A stretch of 64,000 bases of DNA from Bacteroidetes bacterium GWE2_42_24 (GCA_001768515.1 MEOA01000001.1:186001-250000); one strand, 5' to 3'. Positions 26,583 through 38,278 are shown, counted from the first letter of the stretch. Notes: generated by a model from the letters alone, not told the origin. Program-made: numbers and translations.

Positions 26583-27890
26583 ATGATAAACTATTCGGAA
26601 CTCCGACTCGATTCAGGGGGCACATTATATTTCAAAATTGCAAAACTGATTGAATGGCTCATCGTGATACTGGCGCTGGTTATCCCTCTTCACGGATTGA
26701 TCTCTTCAATTATATCGATTGTTTTATTTGCGGGGGTTCTGATTTATGTTCTCCTGTTTGGGTTACGCCTTCCCTTCAAGCCTCAGTTTTCGCTGATATG
26801 CCTCATACTCTTTTCCCTGTTTTATCTGGCTCACATCGTCGGAGTTTTCTATTCCTGCAATATGAGTTTCGCTCTGTTTGATTTACAAGTCAAGTTATCA
26901 CTTATTGCCTTTCCTGTAGTGTTCTTCCTTATATCTGCTTTCTTTCCCGGAGCCCTTAACCCTGGCAGAACACTGATTGCTTTCGCGACGGGCGTTGTGA
27001 TAGGTTCCCTGATCATGATCATCTCTGCGGTCGTTTCGTACAGCGCCACCGGAAATCCCGGAGAGTTTTACTCATCCCTGCTATCTGATGCATTTCACCC
27101 GACTTACTATGCGCTATACGTCGTCATGGCCATGATATCAGTTACCTGGTGCTGGTTGCATGATTGTTGTAAATTGTCTTCAAGAAACACAATACTGTAT
27201 GCAATCAGTTGGATATGGCTCTTCATCTTTCTGGTACTGCTCAGCAGCAAGGCGGGCCTTATCTCTCTCGCCATTCCGGTTATTTATATGCTTTACGTTT
27301 TACATCAGAAAACCCGGTCATTGATACCGATGATCGGATTTTCAGCATTTTTTGCCTTGATTTTCACAACCTCCTTCTATCTATTTCCAATTTCTTTTGG
27401 CAGATTTGCCGTCGTGGCAAAAACGATCGAAACGGTAACCCCCGATAAAGGGAACGCCAGTGAATCAACTTTTCAGCGTATTATGCTATGGAAGTCAGCC
27501 ATGCGCATCCTTCGGGAACATCCCTTAGGTGGAGTGGGAACAGGTGATGTAAAACAGGCCTTCCTCGAAGATTATACCTTAACAGGTAATACAGCTGGTC
27601 AGGAGGCAAACCTGAATGCCCACAATCAGTACCTTCAGACGTCTGTTGCATTGGGATTAACCGGCCTGCTGATCCTTGTGCTCACCTTTCTGTTCCCATT
27701 CATCATGGCTTTTCGAAAAGGGGCATGGGAATATGGAGCCTTCCTGCTGTTGGTCGCTTTTAATCTCTTATTTGAATCAATGCTCGAACGTCAGGCCGGT
27801 GTGATGTTTTATGCCTTCTTCAACATGGTTCTTTTTACCGCTCTTAATGGAGAAGTGGTCAATCACCCAGTTCGAAGTAAGCCTTTGTAA
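26583..27890 (+). CDS. O-antigen ligase / Wzy-type polymerase
   Basis: A 435-residue membrane protein with about ten helices and a large periplasmic loop near residues 270-350 carrying the Wzy_C pattern: RIMLWKSAMRILREHPLGGVGTGD, then LNAHNQYLQTSVALGLTGLL. The conserved His of the HNQYL motif is catalytic in WaaL. WaaL and Wzy cannot be separated by sequence alone. It is the last gene of the rightward cluster and overlaps the convergent sulfatase gene by 32 bp. Confidence 0.86.
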   Translation: MINYSELRLDSGGTLYFKIAKLIEWLIVILALVIPLHGLISSIISIVLFAGVLIYVLLFGLRLPFKPQFSLICLILFSLFYLAHIVGVFYSCNMSFALFDLQVKLSLIAFPVVFFLISAFFPGALNPGRTLIAFATGVVIGSLIMIISAVVSYSATGNPGEFYSSLLSDAFHPTYYALYVVMAMISVTWCWLHDCCKLSSRNTILYAISWIWLFIFLVLLSSKAGLISLAIPVIYMLYVLHQKTRSLIPMIGFSAFFALIFTTSFYLFPISFGRFAVVAKTIETVTPDKGNASESTFQRIMLWKSAMRILREHPLGGVGTGDVKQAFLEDYTLTGNTAGQEANLNAHNQYLQTSVALGLTGLLILVLTFLFPFIMAFRKGAWEYGAFLLLVAFNLLFESMLERQAGVMFYAFFNMVLFTALNGEVVNHPVRSKPL

Positions 27891-29718
27891 GTTGCTGCAA
27901 CAACGCCTGTCCTCCGTGATATAGCTCACGTTTTACACTGTCGGCCATCCCTGGATAACGGGCATTGATAATTTTCAGGCTCTGATTGTCAAATACCACT
28001 GATGTATCCTGTAGCAGGATGCCCAGTCCGTCTTCGAAGGTATAAAAGGCCAACGCAGGAGTGGTGCCATTCATGAAATCATTCCCCCACTTAAACTCTT
28101 CATGTGGAAGATCCAACTGGGCACTGATAAAGCTGGGAAAGTCCGACTGACAAGCAGTCCGGCTTGACACCGTACCCCTGAAAGATTTTTTTAATGGTTC
28201 ACCATATACGATAAACGGGATGTGATGTCGCTCGGTTTCCCATGCATTACGGTTCATGGGCATCCGGTGGGCATGATCGCCCATGAAGATAAACACCGTG
28301 TTCTTATACCATGGCTCTTTGCGGGCTTTCCTGATAAAATCACCTATGGCATTATCTGTATACCTGACAGTGTTAATATACTTATCCAGCAATGAATTGC
28401 CCTTTCTGAATTTATCAACTCTGGCATCAAAAGGTTCATGCGACACGATGGTCACCATCAGATGATAGAAAGGCTGGACGACGGAAGCAGCATCCTTCAG
28501 GTAAAAATCGAAAAGCTCATCGTCATAAGCTCCAAAAAGAGCCATCCGTTTCACTTTCATACCATCTTTCCCATGGAGTTTCTGGTAACCTGCACTCAGC
28601 AGGTAGGCATCAGTGTTGGCAAAGGCATTGTCACCTGCACTATAATAAGCAGTCTGATAGCCAGACTCAACAAGCTTTGAAGCCAGGGACGGCAGTTTCT
28701 CAAACTTACCATAGCGATAGATTACCGCTGTCTTAGGCTGCGCCGGAAATCCACTCTCGATTGCAACCATTCCCTGATCGGTACGAAAACCTGTAGCATA
28801 AAACTGCGACATGATAAATCCGGTTGCAGCCAGAGAATCGAGATTAGGGGTGGCGCCATAGTCAGCACCAAATGCCCCGACAACCTCTGAGCTGAAACTT
28901 TCCATCAGTACGACAACAAAATTGGGTTTGGAGAGACTAAAAAGCTTCGACGTGGAGTCGGCAGGCTGCTTAAATAGTTCCTTCACTAACATGGAAGCTT
29001 CATTATCAGGCATGATATGGTAGGCTGCCGGGTCCCCGGCATCCTCGGTAGCTAACACATTGATGAAATTCCAAAAACTATTGGCAGAAGCCTGATTGAT
29101 CATCGGGTTATTTGAAAAATAGACATCACCCTTTCTGACAGGCTTGTCCTGTGTCCCGCCTCGTGACCCAATAAACAGCAGACCCAACATTAATACGGGT
29201 GTCAATAATTTGAAAGCAATTGATCCTGACCCATTTAATATGGGATGGACATATTTTTTGTATAGAAGCAAGAGAAACACGCTCTCAACGATGAGAATGA
29301 AAAGCAACAACCACACGGGTGAGGATAAACTTGCCGCGATCGCTTCTTTCGGATAGGCCATGCAAGAAATAGCCTTGTGGTTGATTTTTGAACCCCATTC
29401 ATAATAGAGTCCAAGGTCAACAATATGAATAATACCAGAGACTACAATGACAAAAAATAAATACCACCAAATAGCTTTACGCAGGGAAATGCTGTCTTTC
29501 ACCAACAGAACTGACCACAACATTACCGGGATGACCAGCATATAACAGGTTGCAGCCACATCAAGTATAAACGCATGCAGGTTGCTCGATACATATTCCG
29601 AGAAGCTTATCGCAACCGAGTGGGGTAACTGGTAGAGGATAAATACTGTTCGCTGTACAAAAAAATAGGCGAGCAGCAATAAAAAAAAGGAGATGAAATA
29701 TCTGAAAGTACGTATCAT
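27859..29718 (-). CDS. LtaS-type membrane sulfatase (phosphoglycerol transferase-like)
   Basis: A 619-residue protein with five N-terminal membrane helices (to about residue 200) and an extracytoplasmic alkaline-phosphatase/sulfatase-fold domain. Catalytic-site pieces are visible: a first metal ligand in LMESFSSEVVGAFG, a nucleophile Thr in GFRTDQGMVA, and the late FMGDHAHRMP metal site. LtaS-family enzymes in Bacteroidota usually add phosphoglycerol or phosphoethanolamine to glycans or lipids. The start at 29718 is set by a full promoter at 29737-29769 that excludes the upstream ATG at 29769. The gene ends inside the ligase gene. Confidence 0.85.
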   Translation of the reverse strand: MIRTFRYFISFFLLLLAYFFVQRTVFILYQLPHSVAISFSEYVSSNLHAFILDVAATCYMLVIPVMLWSVLLVKDSISLRKAIWWYLFFVIVVSGIIHIVDLGLYYEWGSKINHKAISCMAYPKEAIAASLSSPVWLLLFILIVESVFLLLLYKKYVHPILNGSGSIAFKLLTPVLMLGLLFIGSRGGTQDKPVRKGDVYFSNNPMINQASANSFWNFINVLATEDAGDPAAYHIMPDNEASMLVKELFKQPADSTSKLFSLSKPNFVVVLMESFSSEVVGAFGADYGATPNLDSLAATGFIMSQFYATGFRTDQGMVAIESGFPAQPKTAVIYRYGKFEKLPSLASKLVESGYQTAYYSAGDNAFANTDAYLLSAGYQKLHGKDGMKVKRMALFGAYDDELFDFYLKDAASVVQPFYHLMVTIVSHEPFDARVDKFRKGNSLLDKYINTVRYTDNAIGDFIRKARKEPWYKNTVFIFMGDHAHRMPMNRNAWETERHHIPFIVYGEPLKKSFRGTVSSRTACQSDFPSFISAQLDLPHEEFKWGNDFMNGTTPALAFYTFEDGLGILLQDTSVVFDNQSLKIINARYPGMADSVKRELYHGGQALLQQLTKAYFELGD

Positions 29719-29736
29719 GGCTCTGGTATTCGGCCG

Positions 29737-29769
29737 CAAAATTAAAGAATCATCTTCATCTTTTTGCAA
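29737..29769 (-). promoter_or_regulatory. -33/-7 promoter of the LtaS-like gene
   Basis: Minus strand: TTG (29769-29767), 22 bases, TAATTTTG (29744-29737). The start codon follows about 19 bases after the -7 box. Confidence 0.65.
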
Positions 29770-29842
29770 TTTCTACTTTTCTCTTTATATCTGATTCTCT
29801 CATGCAGGTACTTATTGATTATGGTTGGTACGAAGCAACAAA

Positions 29843-29864
29843 AAAGGCCCCCGAAGGGGCCTTT
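29843..29864 (-). terminator. Terminator of gdhA
   Basis: Perfect stem AAAGGCCCC / GGGGCCTTT around a CGAA-type loop, followed by T residues on the minus strand. It is nearly symmetric and may work in both directions. Confidence 0.85.
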
Positions 29865-29899
29865 CCTCACAAAATAATCACACAAAAGGGGCAAACGTT

Positions 29900-31273
<1,374 letters not shown>

Positions 31274-31451
31274 TCAACTGTAAATTTTTTAGTTGCTGCA
31301 ATTATAATCTGTTTTACGCCAAATAATACTCATTTTTATTAATTTACGGATATTACACAATGACGATACGTATAACACTTAGAAGCCCCTGCGAACTATA
31401 CTGATTTTCGCCAATTCAAGCTCGCAAACGCCCAAAAAAAACACATTTGCT

Positions 31452-31459
31452 TACATTTG
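31452..31459 (+). promoter_or_regulatory. -7 box (TACATTTG) before the PEP-synthase-like gene
   Basis: Exact TAnnTTTG match 82 bases before the ATG at 31542. No -33 TTG at normal spacing; may be chance. Confidence 0.3.
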
Positions 31460-31541
31460 AGCCATCACGGTATCAGCCAACAATGTAATTGGGCCACTGA
31501 TTTTCAATCCGTTCCTGACCAAACTGCAAATCAATTCCACC

Positions 31542-34500
31542 ATGAAGCAGAAATCAAAGACGCCGAAAAACACTGAAAAACAATCTACTACTCCCGTCAT
31601 TGGCGTTGAAAGGAAGCGTATTCAGGAGCATTACCTTACCATAATCAACCAAACCATTCTCCTTCTGCAAAACGGGAAAACTGCTGAAGAAACCCTCCAT
31701 GATTTGTGTGCTTTCATGCCGGCAATTCTTCACAAGCCTGAAGATGCTGCCGTCAGAATCAGGTTTGACTCTTTAGTTTTCACTTCTGCCGGATTTGCCG
31801 ATTCCGAGAAAATCCTTACGCAATCATTCGAAACCAATGACGGACGTAAAGGAGAGATTGAACTGATCTATACGGCCGATGAAAATCCGGATTTTACCGA
31901 AGACGAACAATCACTTCTCACAAGTATCACCCACCTGCTTAACGGTTTTCTTAACACCATCCTTGGAAAACAAGAAAAACTATTTACCCGTGAAAGGTTA
32001 AAAGAACTTTCGGCGATAAATCAAACAACAGCCATCATACGGTCAGGCAAAGCCCCCGGTGATACACTCCGGCAAATTTCAGCCATTTTGCCTGCCGCCT
32101 TGCAATATCCCGAATTTACTGTTGCGCGGATTTGTTATGATACCGTAAACTTCACCTCCCCAAATTTCCGGGAAACCGAACACAGATTGTCGGCCAGATT
32201 CGATACCATGGACGGACGCCAGGGCTTGCTGGATTTCTTTTATACGCGAAAATTCCCAGACGCTTATGAAGGGCCCTTCTTACGAGAAGAACGTGACCTC
32301 ATCGACAACCTGGCCGCCATCTTAGCCGGCTATCTCAACGGGGTGAGAAGTAAGGAAGAAAAACACTCCTTTTCCGAACGATTGAAAGAGTTGTCGGCCA
32401 TCAACCAGACAACTGCCATCCTAAGGGAAAAGAAACCTATCGATGAAACACTCGGGCAAATTTGCAATATCCTCCCGGCTGCCTGGCAATATCCACAGAG
32501 TGCACAAAGCAGAATTCGCTTCGCTGATAAAGAATACACCACACCAGGCTTCACAGATACCCGTTGGCATCAGGTTCAGGAATTCGAGACCATCGATGGA
32601 AAAAAAGGTACGCTCGAGGTTTGCTATACGCGCCAGTTTCCAAATGCCGATGAAGGTCCTTTTCTGCATGAGGAACGTCAACTGCTGTCAAACCTGTCCA
32701 ACATAATCACAGGATATCTTAACAGCATCAAGGGGCGTGATGTGATGAAGCGAAGCGGTGACCTTCCGCGCAAGCCTCAACAAAAATCACTCATCAACAG
32801 CCGCCAGCTGCTTCAGAAGTTTCTCAACCGCAATAATTATAACCGCGATATCTTTCACGATCTCATGCCCTTTAAGGTAAGAGAGATACTACTTGTCGCC
32901 AATCTCTACGACGCATACAGCATTGAAAAAGAAGGCCGCTTTAGCGAACATATTCTGGGAGAATACTATCAACTAAATCTCTCTTCTGTTCCGCGTATTA
33001 CCGGGGTCAGCTCGTTTGAAGAAGCAATGGAACAACTTGAAGCTAAACATTTCGATCTGATTATTCTGATGGTCGGGGTAGACAAATCACAACCTTTCGA
33101 CATCAGTTCGCGCATCCGTATCGCTTATCCCTATATTCCCATCTATGTGTTGCTCAACAGCAACGCTGATATCCGCCTTTTTGAACAACGACCCGGCGAG
33201 CAGGATGCTCCCATCGACAAAGTATTTGTCTGGAATGGCGACTCGAAAATTTTCTTTGCCATGGTCAAGCATCTTGAAGACCGCGTAAACGTCGAAAACG
33301 ATACACGTGTCGGAATGGTAAGGGTTATTCTGCTTGTCGAAGATTCTGCCAAATATTACTCAAGGTACCTGCCGCTCCTCTATTCCAACGTGATGGAACA
33401 GACCAGACGTCTGATTGAAGACGTCAACACTGATGAACTTTTCAAAGTGCTGAAGTTGCGCGGAAGACCTAAAATATTGCTGGCCTCCGACTATGAAGAA
33501 GCAATGGAAATCTTCACCCGTTATCAGGAGTTCATGCTTTGCCTGATCACTGATGTAAAATTTCGAAAGGATGGAGAGATGAACCCTACAGCCGGCTTCG
33601 AGCTGGTAAAAGAGGTACGCAGCCACATGAAAGACCTCCCTCTGATCATCCAGAGCGCCGATCCCGAAAACTCCCATCAGGCCTTCCTGCTGAAGGCAAG
33701 CTTCATCGACAAAAATTCCGAAAGCCTTGTTCAGGACATCAAATACTTTATTAGTACATACCTCGGCTTCGGCAGCTTCGTTTATAAGGATTCTCGTGGA
33801 CGGCCTATAGCAACGGCCCGTACACTCAGGGAATTTGAGAAGCTGCTCAGAACTATCCCCGATGACTCATTACACTACCATGCCCGACGAAATCACTTCT
33901 CTCTGTGGTTCATGGCCCGGGGTGAAATTCAGATTGCCCGCATCATCTATCCTTTTAAACTCGAACATTTCGAAAACCCCAACGATATCAGGAAGTTTCT
34001 GCTAGATGCCATACAGCAGCACCGCAGTGAACAAAACAAGGGGAAGGTAATTCCGTACGAGGAAAACTTGCCGCTCGATGACACCAACATTGTCACCCTC
34101 ACCTCCGGCAGCCTTGGAGGTAAAGGTCGTGGCCTGTCTTTTATTAACACACTCATTTATAATTTCGACTTCCAGCAACTCATCCCCAACATCAACATCA
34201 AGGCTCCCAGAACCTTCATTATCGGTTCTGATGAGTTTGAAAACTTCATGGATCGAAATGAATTATATGCTAAAGTATTGACTGAGACAGACTATGAAGT
34301 TATCAAAGATCTTTTCCTCGCCGGTAAACTATCTGAGATGCTTACCAGCCGCCTGCGTCGTCTTATCAGGATTCTCGATCACCCACTCGCCATCCGCTCA
34401 TCCGGATTGTTTGAAGATTCTCTCAACCAGCCTTTTGCCGGGATATTCGAAACCTACCTGCTCCCAAACAATCATCCAGACAACGACATTCGACTGCAAC

Positions 34501-35771
34501 AATGCATGGATGCTATCAGGCTTGTCTTTGCATCGGTGTTCTCGCCTGTCGCCCGCGGTTACATCAAAGCCATCAACTATAAACTCGAAGAAGAAAAGAT
34601 GGCGGTGGTAATTCAGGAGGTAGTTGGAAACCGCTATGAGAATAGTTATTATCCACATGTCAGCGGCGTGGCTCAATCGTACAATTACTACCCATTTGCC
34701 CACATGAAACCAGAGGAAGGCTTTTCAGTAATGGCGCTTGGGCTCGGGAGGTATGTCGTGGAGGGAGAAAAAGCCTACCGTTTCTCTCCCAAATATCCCA
34801 CGCTTGAAAATGCAAGCCCTCGTGATCAGTTCAAGAGTTCTCAGGTCGACTTTCTGGCTCTCGATATGAACCATCCCGACCTTGACCTCAGACGTGATGG
34901 TGAAGATGCCGGGCTTGTCCGCCTTTCCGTCGATGAATCCGAACGCCACGGAACACTCCGTCATTGCGCTTCGGTGTACAACGCCGACAACAACACGATT
35001 ACTCCCGGACTATCCAAACCGGGTCCCCGTATTGTAAACTTTGCAGACATTCTGAAATATAACTATATTCCCCTGGCCAGAACCATCGAAGTCGTTCTCG
35101 ATGTAGTTAAGGAAGCTATGGGCTCACCTGTGGAAATTGAATTCGCTGTCGATCTGAATCGCGATGCCAATTACAGAAGCACATTCTACCTTCTGCAAAT
35201 CAAGCCACTGATTGGCAATGCCCAGGATTATAACGTTGACCCTCTAGATATCAACGCAGATCAGGCATTGCTATGGACCGACAAAGCAATGGGTAATGGC
35301 CTGATTGATGATATCGAAGATATCATTTATGTTGAACCCTCACTGTTCGATAAATCGCGTACACTTGAGATGGCTGCCGAAGCCGAACAACTCAACCGGA
35401 TGATGGCAGAAACAGGCCGCCGTTACCTGCTGATAGGCCCGGGTCGTTGGGGGACGCGTGACCGGTTTATCGGCATCCCGGTTAATTGGCCACAGATCTC
35501 AGGGGCACGGGTGATCGTGGAAACCAGCCTTGAGGACTACCCGCTTGATGCTTCCTCGGGATCGCATTTCTTCCACAATGTAACCAGTATGAATGTTGGC
35601 TATTTCAGCATCCTGCAAGATTCCCCCACAAGCCGCATCAACTGGGAAAAGCTGACTCAGCACCCGACAGTTCATACCACAACCTTTTTCCGCCATGTAA
35701 GACTTGAGAAGCCCCTCCAGATCAAAATGGATGGCCGAAAACGGATTGCCGTAGTACTATTCAGAGACTGA
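31542..35771 (+). CDS. Sensor-receiver-PEP synthase-domain fusion protein
   Basis: A 1409-residue protein. Residues about 25-395 are three tandem copies of a GAF-like sensory domain of about 120 residues; each carries a helix around E-L-S-A-I-N-Q-T, then LP-A-x-x-x-P, and copies two and three end in EGPF-L-x-E-E-R. Next come two receiver-like domains: one without a phospho-Asp (about 440-570) and one with VEDS, a candidate phospho-Asp in LITDVKF and the conserved Lys in SFIDKNS (about 590-740). The last part is a PEP-synthase/PPDK ATP-grasp domain with TSGSLGGKGRGLSFIN and IRSSGLFEDS, ending in GPGRWGTRDRFIGIPVNW. The phosphohistidine and PEP-barrel domains of true PEP synthase are missing. 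Regulatory or transferase role unknown. Confidence 0.8.
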   Translation: MKQKSKTPKNTEKQSTTPVIGVERKRIQEHYLTIINQTILLLQNGKTAEETLHDLCAFMPAILHKPEDAAVRIRFDSLVFTSAGFADSEKILTQSFETNDGRKGEIELIYTADENPDFTEDEQSLLTSITHLLNGFLNTILGKQEKLFTRERLKELSAINQTTAIIRSGKAPGDTLRQISAILPAALQYPEFTVARICYDTVNFTSPNFRETEHRLSARFDTMDGRQGLLDFFYTRKFPDAYEGPFLREERDLIDNLAAILAGYLNGVRSKEEKHSFSERLKELSAINQTTAILREKKPIDETLGQICNILPAAWQYPQSAQSRIRFADKEYTTPGFTDTRWHQVQEFETIDGKKGTLEVCYTRQFPNADEGPFLHEERQLLSNLSNIITGYLNSIKGRDVMKRSGDLPRKPQQKSLINSRQLLQKFLNRNNYNRDIFHDLMPFKVREILLVANLYDAYSIEKEGRFSEHILGEYYQLNLSSVPRITGVSSFEEAMEQLEAKHFDLIILMVGVDKSQPFDISSRIRIAYPYIPIYVLLNSNADIRLFEQRPGEQDAPIDKVFVWNGDSKIFFAMVKHLEDRVNVENDTRVGMVRVILLVEDSAKYYSRYLPLLYSNVMEQTRRLIEDVNTDELFKVLKLRGRPKILLASDYEEAMEIFTRYQEFMLCLITDVKFRKDGEMNPTAGFELVKEVRSHMKDLPLIIQSADPENSHQAFLLKASFIDKNSESLVQDIKYFISTYLGFGSFVYKDSRGRPIATARTLREFEKLLRTIPDDSLHYHARRNHFSLWFMARGEIQIARIIYPFKLEHFENPNDIRKFLLDAIQQHRSEQNKGKVIPYEENLPLDDTNIVTLTSGSLGGKGRGLSFINTLIYNFDFQQLIPNINIKAPRTFIIGSDEFENFMDRNELYAKVLTETDYEVIKDLFLAGKLSEMLTSRLRRLIRILDHPLAIRSSGLFEDSLNQPFAGIFETYLLPNNHPDNDIRLQQCMDAIRLVFASVFSPVARGYIKAINYKLEEEKMAVVIQEVVGNRYENSYYPHVSGVAQSYNYYPFAHMKPEEGFSVMALGLGRYVVEGEKAYRFSPKYPTLENASPRDQFKSSQVDFLALDMNHPDLDLRRDGEDAGLVRLSVDESERHGTLRHCASVYNADNNTITPGLSKPGPRIVNFADILKYNYIPLARTIEVVLDVVKEAMGSPVEIEFAVDLNRDANYRSTFYLLQIKPLIGNAQDYNVDPLDINADQALLWTDKAMGNGLIDDIEDIIYVEPSLFDKSRTLEMAAEAEQLNRMMAETGRRYLLIGPGRWGTRDRFIGIPVNWPQISGARVIVETSLEDYPLDASSGSHFFHNVTSMNVGYFSILQDSPTSRINWEKLTQHPTVHTTTFFRHVRLEKPLQIKMDGRKRIAVVLFRD

Positions 35772-35922
35772 TAAATCTCAAACACTCTTTTCAAAACGAT
35801 CATTTACCGTATGGCAGAATCATTCTTAATAATTGCTACACTTTACTACCTCTGGTAACGAAATAAACCATTCAATACCTTTACCGTTTGCAAAAAATTC
35901 ATCACCTAATATAGTTTATTAA

Positions 35923-36468
35923 ATGAGAATCAATCGAATAAACAAAAAAACACCAACCATTGATCCTACTGTCTCCAATTTTTCGGAAATAGACAAGTTA
36001 CTGGCTGAATACAAAGGCCGGAAGGGGACACTGATTCCTATCCTGCAGGGAGTGCAGGAAATTCTGGGCTATTTGCCGCCCCGTGTATTTCAGAAAATCG
36101 CTGATGCCACAGGTATCCCTGTCAGCGATCTTTATGGGGTTGCCACTTTCTATGCCCAGTTTCGACTTCATCCTGTCGGAAAACTTATGATCAAAGTTTG
36201 CCATGGCACTGCCTGCCACGTTCAAAATGCCTCCGCAGTAAGCAGCGCTATCGAAGAGGCACTCGGGGTTAAGGATGGTGATACCACAGCAGACGGACTC
36301 TTCACCCTTGAATCGGTCGCCTGTCTGGGATGCTGCTCTCTTGCTCCCGTGATGATGATTGGCAGCGAGACCTTCGGAAAGCTTACCGGCTCTGAAGCTG
36401 TAAAGATTATTAAAGAAATTCGTCAGAGAGAAACAAGTACTACTGCCGATCTGGTGAACAATAAATAA
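35923..36468 (+). CDS. NuoE/HndA-like [2Fe-2S] subunit
   Basis: A 181-residue subunit with a thioredoxin-like [2Fe-2S] domain. The four cluster cysteines are in VCHGTACHVQ and VACLGCCSLAPV (C-x4-C, then C-x3-C). The preceding helical part has YLPPRVFQKIADATGIP and YGVATFYAQF, the usual NuoE landmarks. NuoE-type subunits pass electrons near the NADH/FMN site of complex I, NAD-dependent hydrogenases and bifurcating enzymes. It starts a three-gene unit with the NuoF-like gene 13 bases downstream. No complex I membrane genes follow, which points to a soluble enzyme. Confidence 0.93.
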   Translation: MRINRINKKTPTIDPTVSNFSEIDKLLAEYKGRKGTLIPILQGVQEILGYLPPRVFQKIADATGIPVSDLYGVATFYAQFRLHPVGKLMIKVCHGTACHVQNASAVSSAIEEALGVKDGDTTADGLFTLESVACLGCCSLAPVMMIGSETFGKLTGSEAVKIIKEIRQRETSTTADLVNNK

Positions 36469-36481
36469 ACCCTTGCCAATT

Positions 36482-38260
36482 ATGCAAAACACCAAAATAA
36501 TTGTCGGTCTGGGAAGCTGCGGCATTGCTGCAGGTGCAGGTAAGACCTACCAAAAAATCGAAACCCTGATTGCCGAAGGCAATCTTGATATCAAACTGGG
36601 CAAGACCAGTTGTGTCGGCATGTGTTACAGGGAACCGCTGGTCGAGATACATGATGCTACGGGCGTTTACCTCTATGGCGACGTCGATGAAAGTCGTGTG
36701 TCTGAAATCATTGAAAAACATATTAGGGAACACACACCGGTAAAAGAATATCTGGTGAAGACCGACCTCTTCCCGACCCCTGACGATACATTTCTAAAAG
36801 ATCAAGTGAAGATCACGCTACGCAATTGCGGCATGATCGACCCTGAACAGATTGAAGAATATGAAGCACGCGGCGGCTATGAAGCAGTTAAAAAAATTAC
36901 TGCTGAAAAACTCACCAGTGCCGATATTATAAAAACCGTTCTCGAATCAGGTATCAGGGGTCGCGGCGGTGGTGGTTTTCCCACTGGAATGAAGTGGAAG
37001 TTTGCTGCAGGTTATCCATCACCCGAAAAGTACATTATCTGCAACGCCGATGAAGGCGACCCGGGTGCTTTCATGGATCGCTCGGTTCTGGAAGGGGATC
37101 CACACACCGTGCTCGAAGGGATGATCATTGGTGGTTATGCCATCGGTGCCTCCGATGGGATTATCTATTGCCGTGCCGAATACCCGCTTGCCATCAAACG
37201 ACTCAATATTGCACTCGGTCAGGCCAGGGCTAAAGGTTATCTGGGCATAGATGCCTGCGGCATCGCAGGTTTTAATTTCGATATCCACATCAAGGAAGGA
37301 GCCGGAGCTTTCGTTTGCGGTGAAGAGACCGCCCTCATTGCTTCAGTTGAAGGCCGCAGGGGAATGCCACGCAAACGCCCGCCATTCCCTGCCCAAAGCG
37401 GTCTTTGGAATAAACCTACGAACATCAACAACGTTGAGACTTTTGCAGGAATACCCTGGATCATCCTCAACGGTGCCGAAGCCTTTGCACATTACGGAAC
37501 AGAAAAAAGCAAAGGGACAAAAGTATTTGCACTCGCAGGTAAAGTAAAACGGTCAGGTTTGGTAGAGGTTCCTATGGGTATGACCATCCGTGACGTTATT
37601 TTTAACCTCGGCGGAGGAATTAAAAACGATAAAAAATTTAAAGCTGTGCAGATGGGAGGCCCCTCAGGTGGCTGCATCCCTGAATACCTGGCCGATACTG
37701 TTGTCGATTATGATTCTGTGACCGCTACAGGCGCTATCATGGGCTCAGGCGGCATGGTGGTCATGGATGAAACCACCTGTATGGTTGATGTGGCAAAGTT
37801 CTTCCTCGATTTCACCTGTAAAGAATCGTGCGGCAAATGCACATTCTGCCGCATTGGAACCAAACGGATGCTTGAAATTCTGGAACGTATAACTAACGGT
37901 GAAGGAAAGCCTTCCGATCTTGACGAACTCATCGATCTGGCTCAACAGATCAAGGAAAATACCCTATGCGGGCTTGGCCAGACGGCCCCTAATCCCGTGT
38001 TGACCACCCTCCGTTATTTCCGCGACGAATATGAAGCACACATCAACCAGCATAAATGCCCGGCAAAAGTCTGCAAAAAACTCCTAACCTACAGCGTAAA
38101 CGAAGCTAAATGCACAGGGTGTACCGTTTGTGCCCGAAACTGCCCTGTAAATGCCATCGACGGTGAACGTAAGAAGGTCCATTCCATACGACAGGATGCC
38201 TGTATCAAATGCGGCCTGTGCTTCACCAAGTGTAAATTCGATGCCATTGAACTGTCATAA
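36482..38260 (+). CDS. NuoF/HndC-like NADH- and FMN-binding subunit
   Basis: A 592-residue subunit with four parts: an N-terminal thioredoxin-like [2Fe-2S] domain (cysteines in GLGSCG and KTSCVGMCYREP), the NADH/FMN-binding Rossmann-like core (RGRGGGGFPTGMKW, NADEGDPGAFMDR), an SLBB domain, the NuoF [4Fe-4S] helix bundle (ESCGKCTFCRIGTKRM) and two C-terminal [4Fe-4S] ferredoxin motifs (CTGCTVCARNCP, CIKCGLCFTKC). The same arrangement is seen in HndC/HydB of electron-bifurcating hydrogenases and in StnB. ATG 36482 is chosen over TTG 36473. No hydrogenase large subunit lies nearby. Confidence 0.93.
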   Translation: MQNTKIIVGLGSCGIAAGAGKTYQKIETLIAEGNLDIKLGKTSCVGMCYREPLVEIHDATGVYLYGDVDESRVSEIIEKHIREHTPVKEYLVKTDLFPTPDDTFLKDQVKITLRNCGMIDPEQIEEYEARGGYEAVKKITAEKLTSADIIKTVLESGIRGRGGGGFPTGMKWKFAAGYPSPEKYIICNADEGDPGAFMDRSVLEGDPHTVLEGMIIGGYAIGASDGIIYCRAEYPLAIKRLNIALGQARAKGYLGIDACGIAGFNFDIHIKEGAGAFVCGEETALIASVEGRRGMPRKRPPFPAQSGLWNKPTNINNVETFAGIPWIILNGAEAFAHYGTEKSKGTKVFALAGKVKRSGLVEVPMGMTIRDVIFNLGGGIKNDKKFKAVQMGGPSGGCIPEYLADTVVDYDSVTATGAIMGSGGMVVMDETTCMVDVAKFFLDFTCKESCGKCTFCRIGTKRMLEILERITNGEGKPSDLDELIDLAQQIKENTLCGLGQTAPNPVLTTLRYFRDEYEAHINQHKCPAKVCKKLLTYSVNEAKCTGCTVCARNCPVNAIDGERKKVHSIRQDACIKCGLCFTKCKFDAIELS

Positions 38261-38278
38261 CCCTCAATCAGTAAGCAA

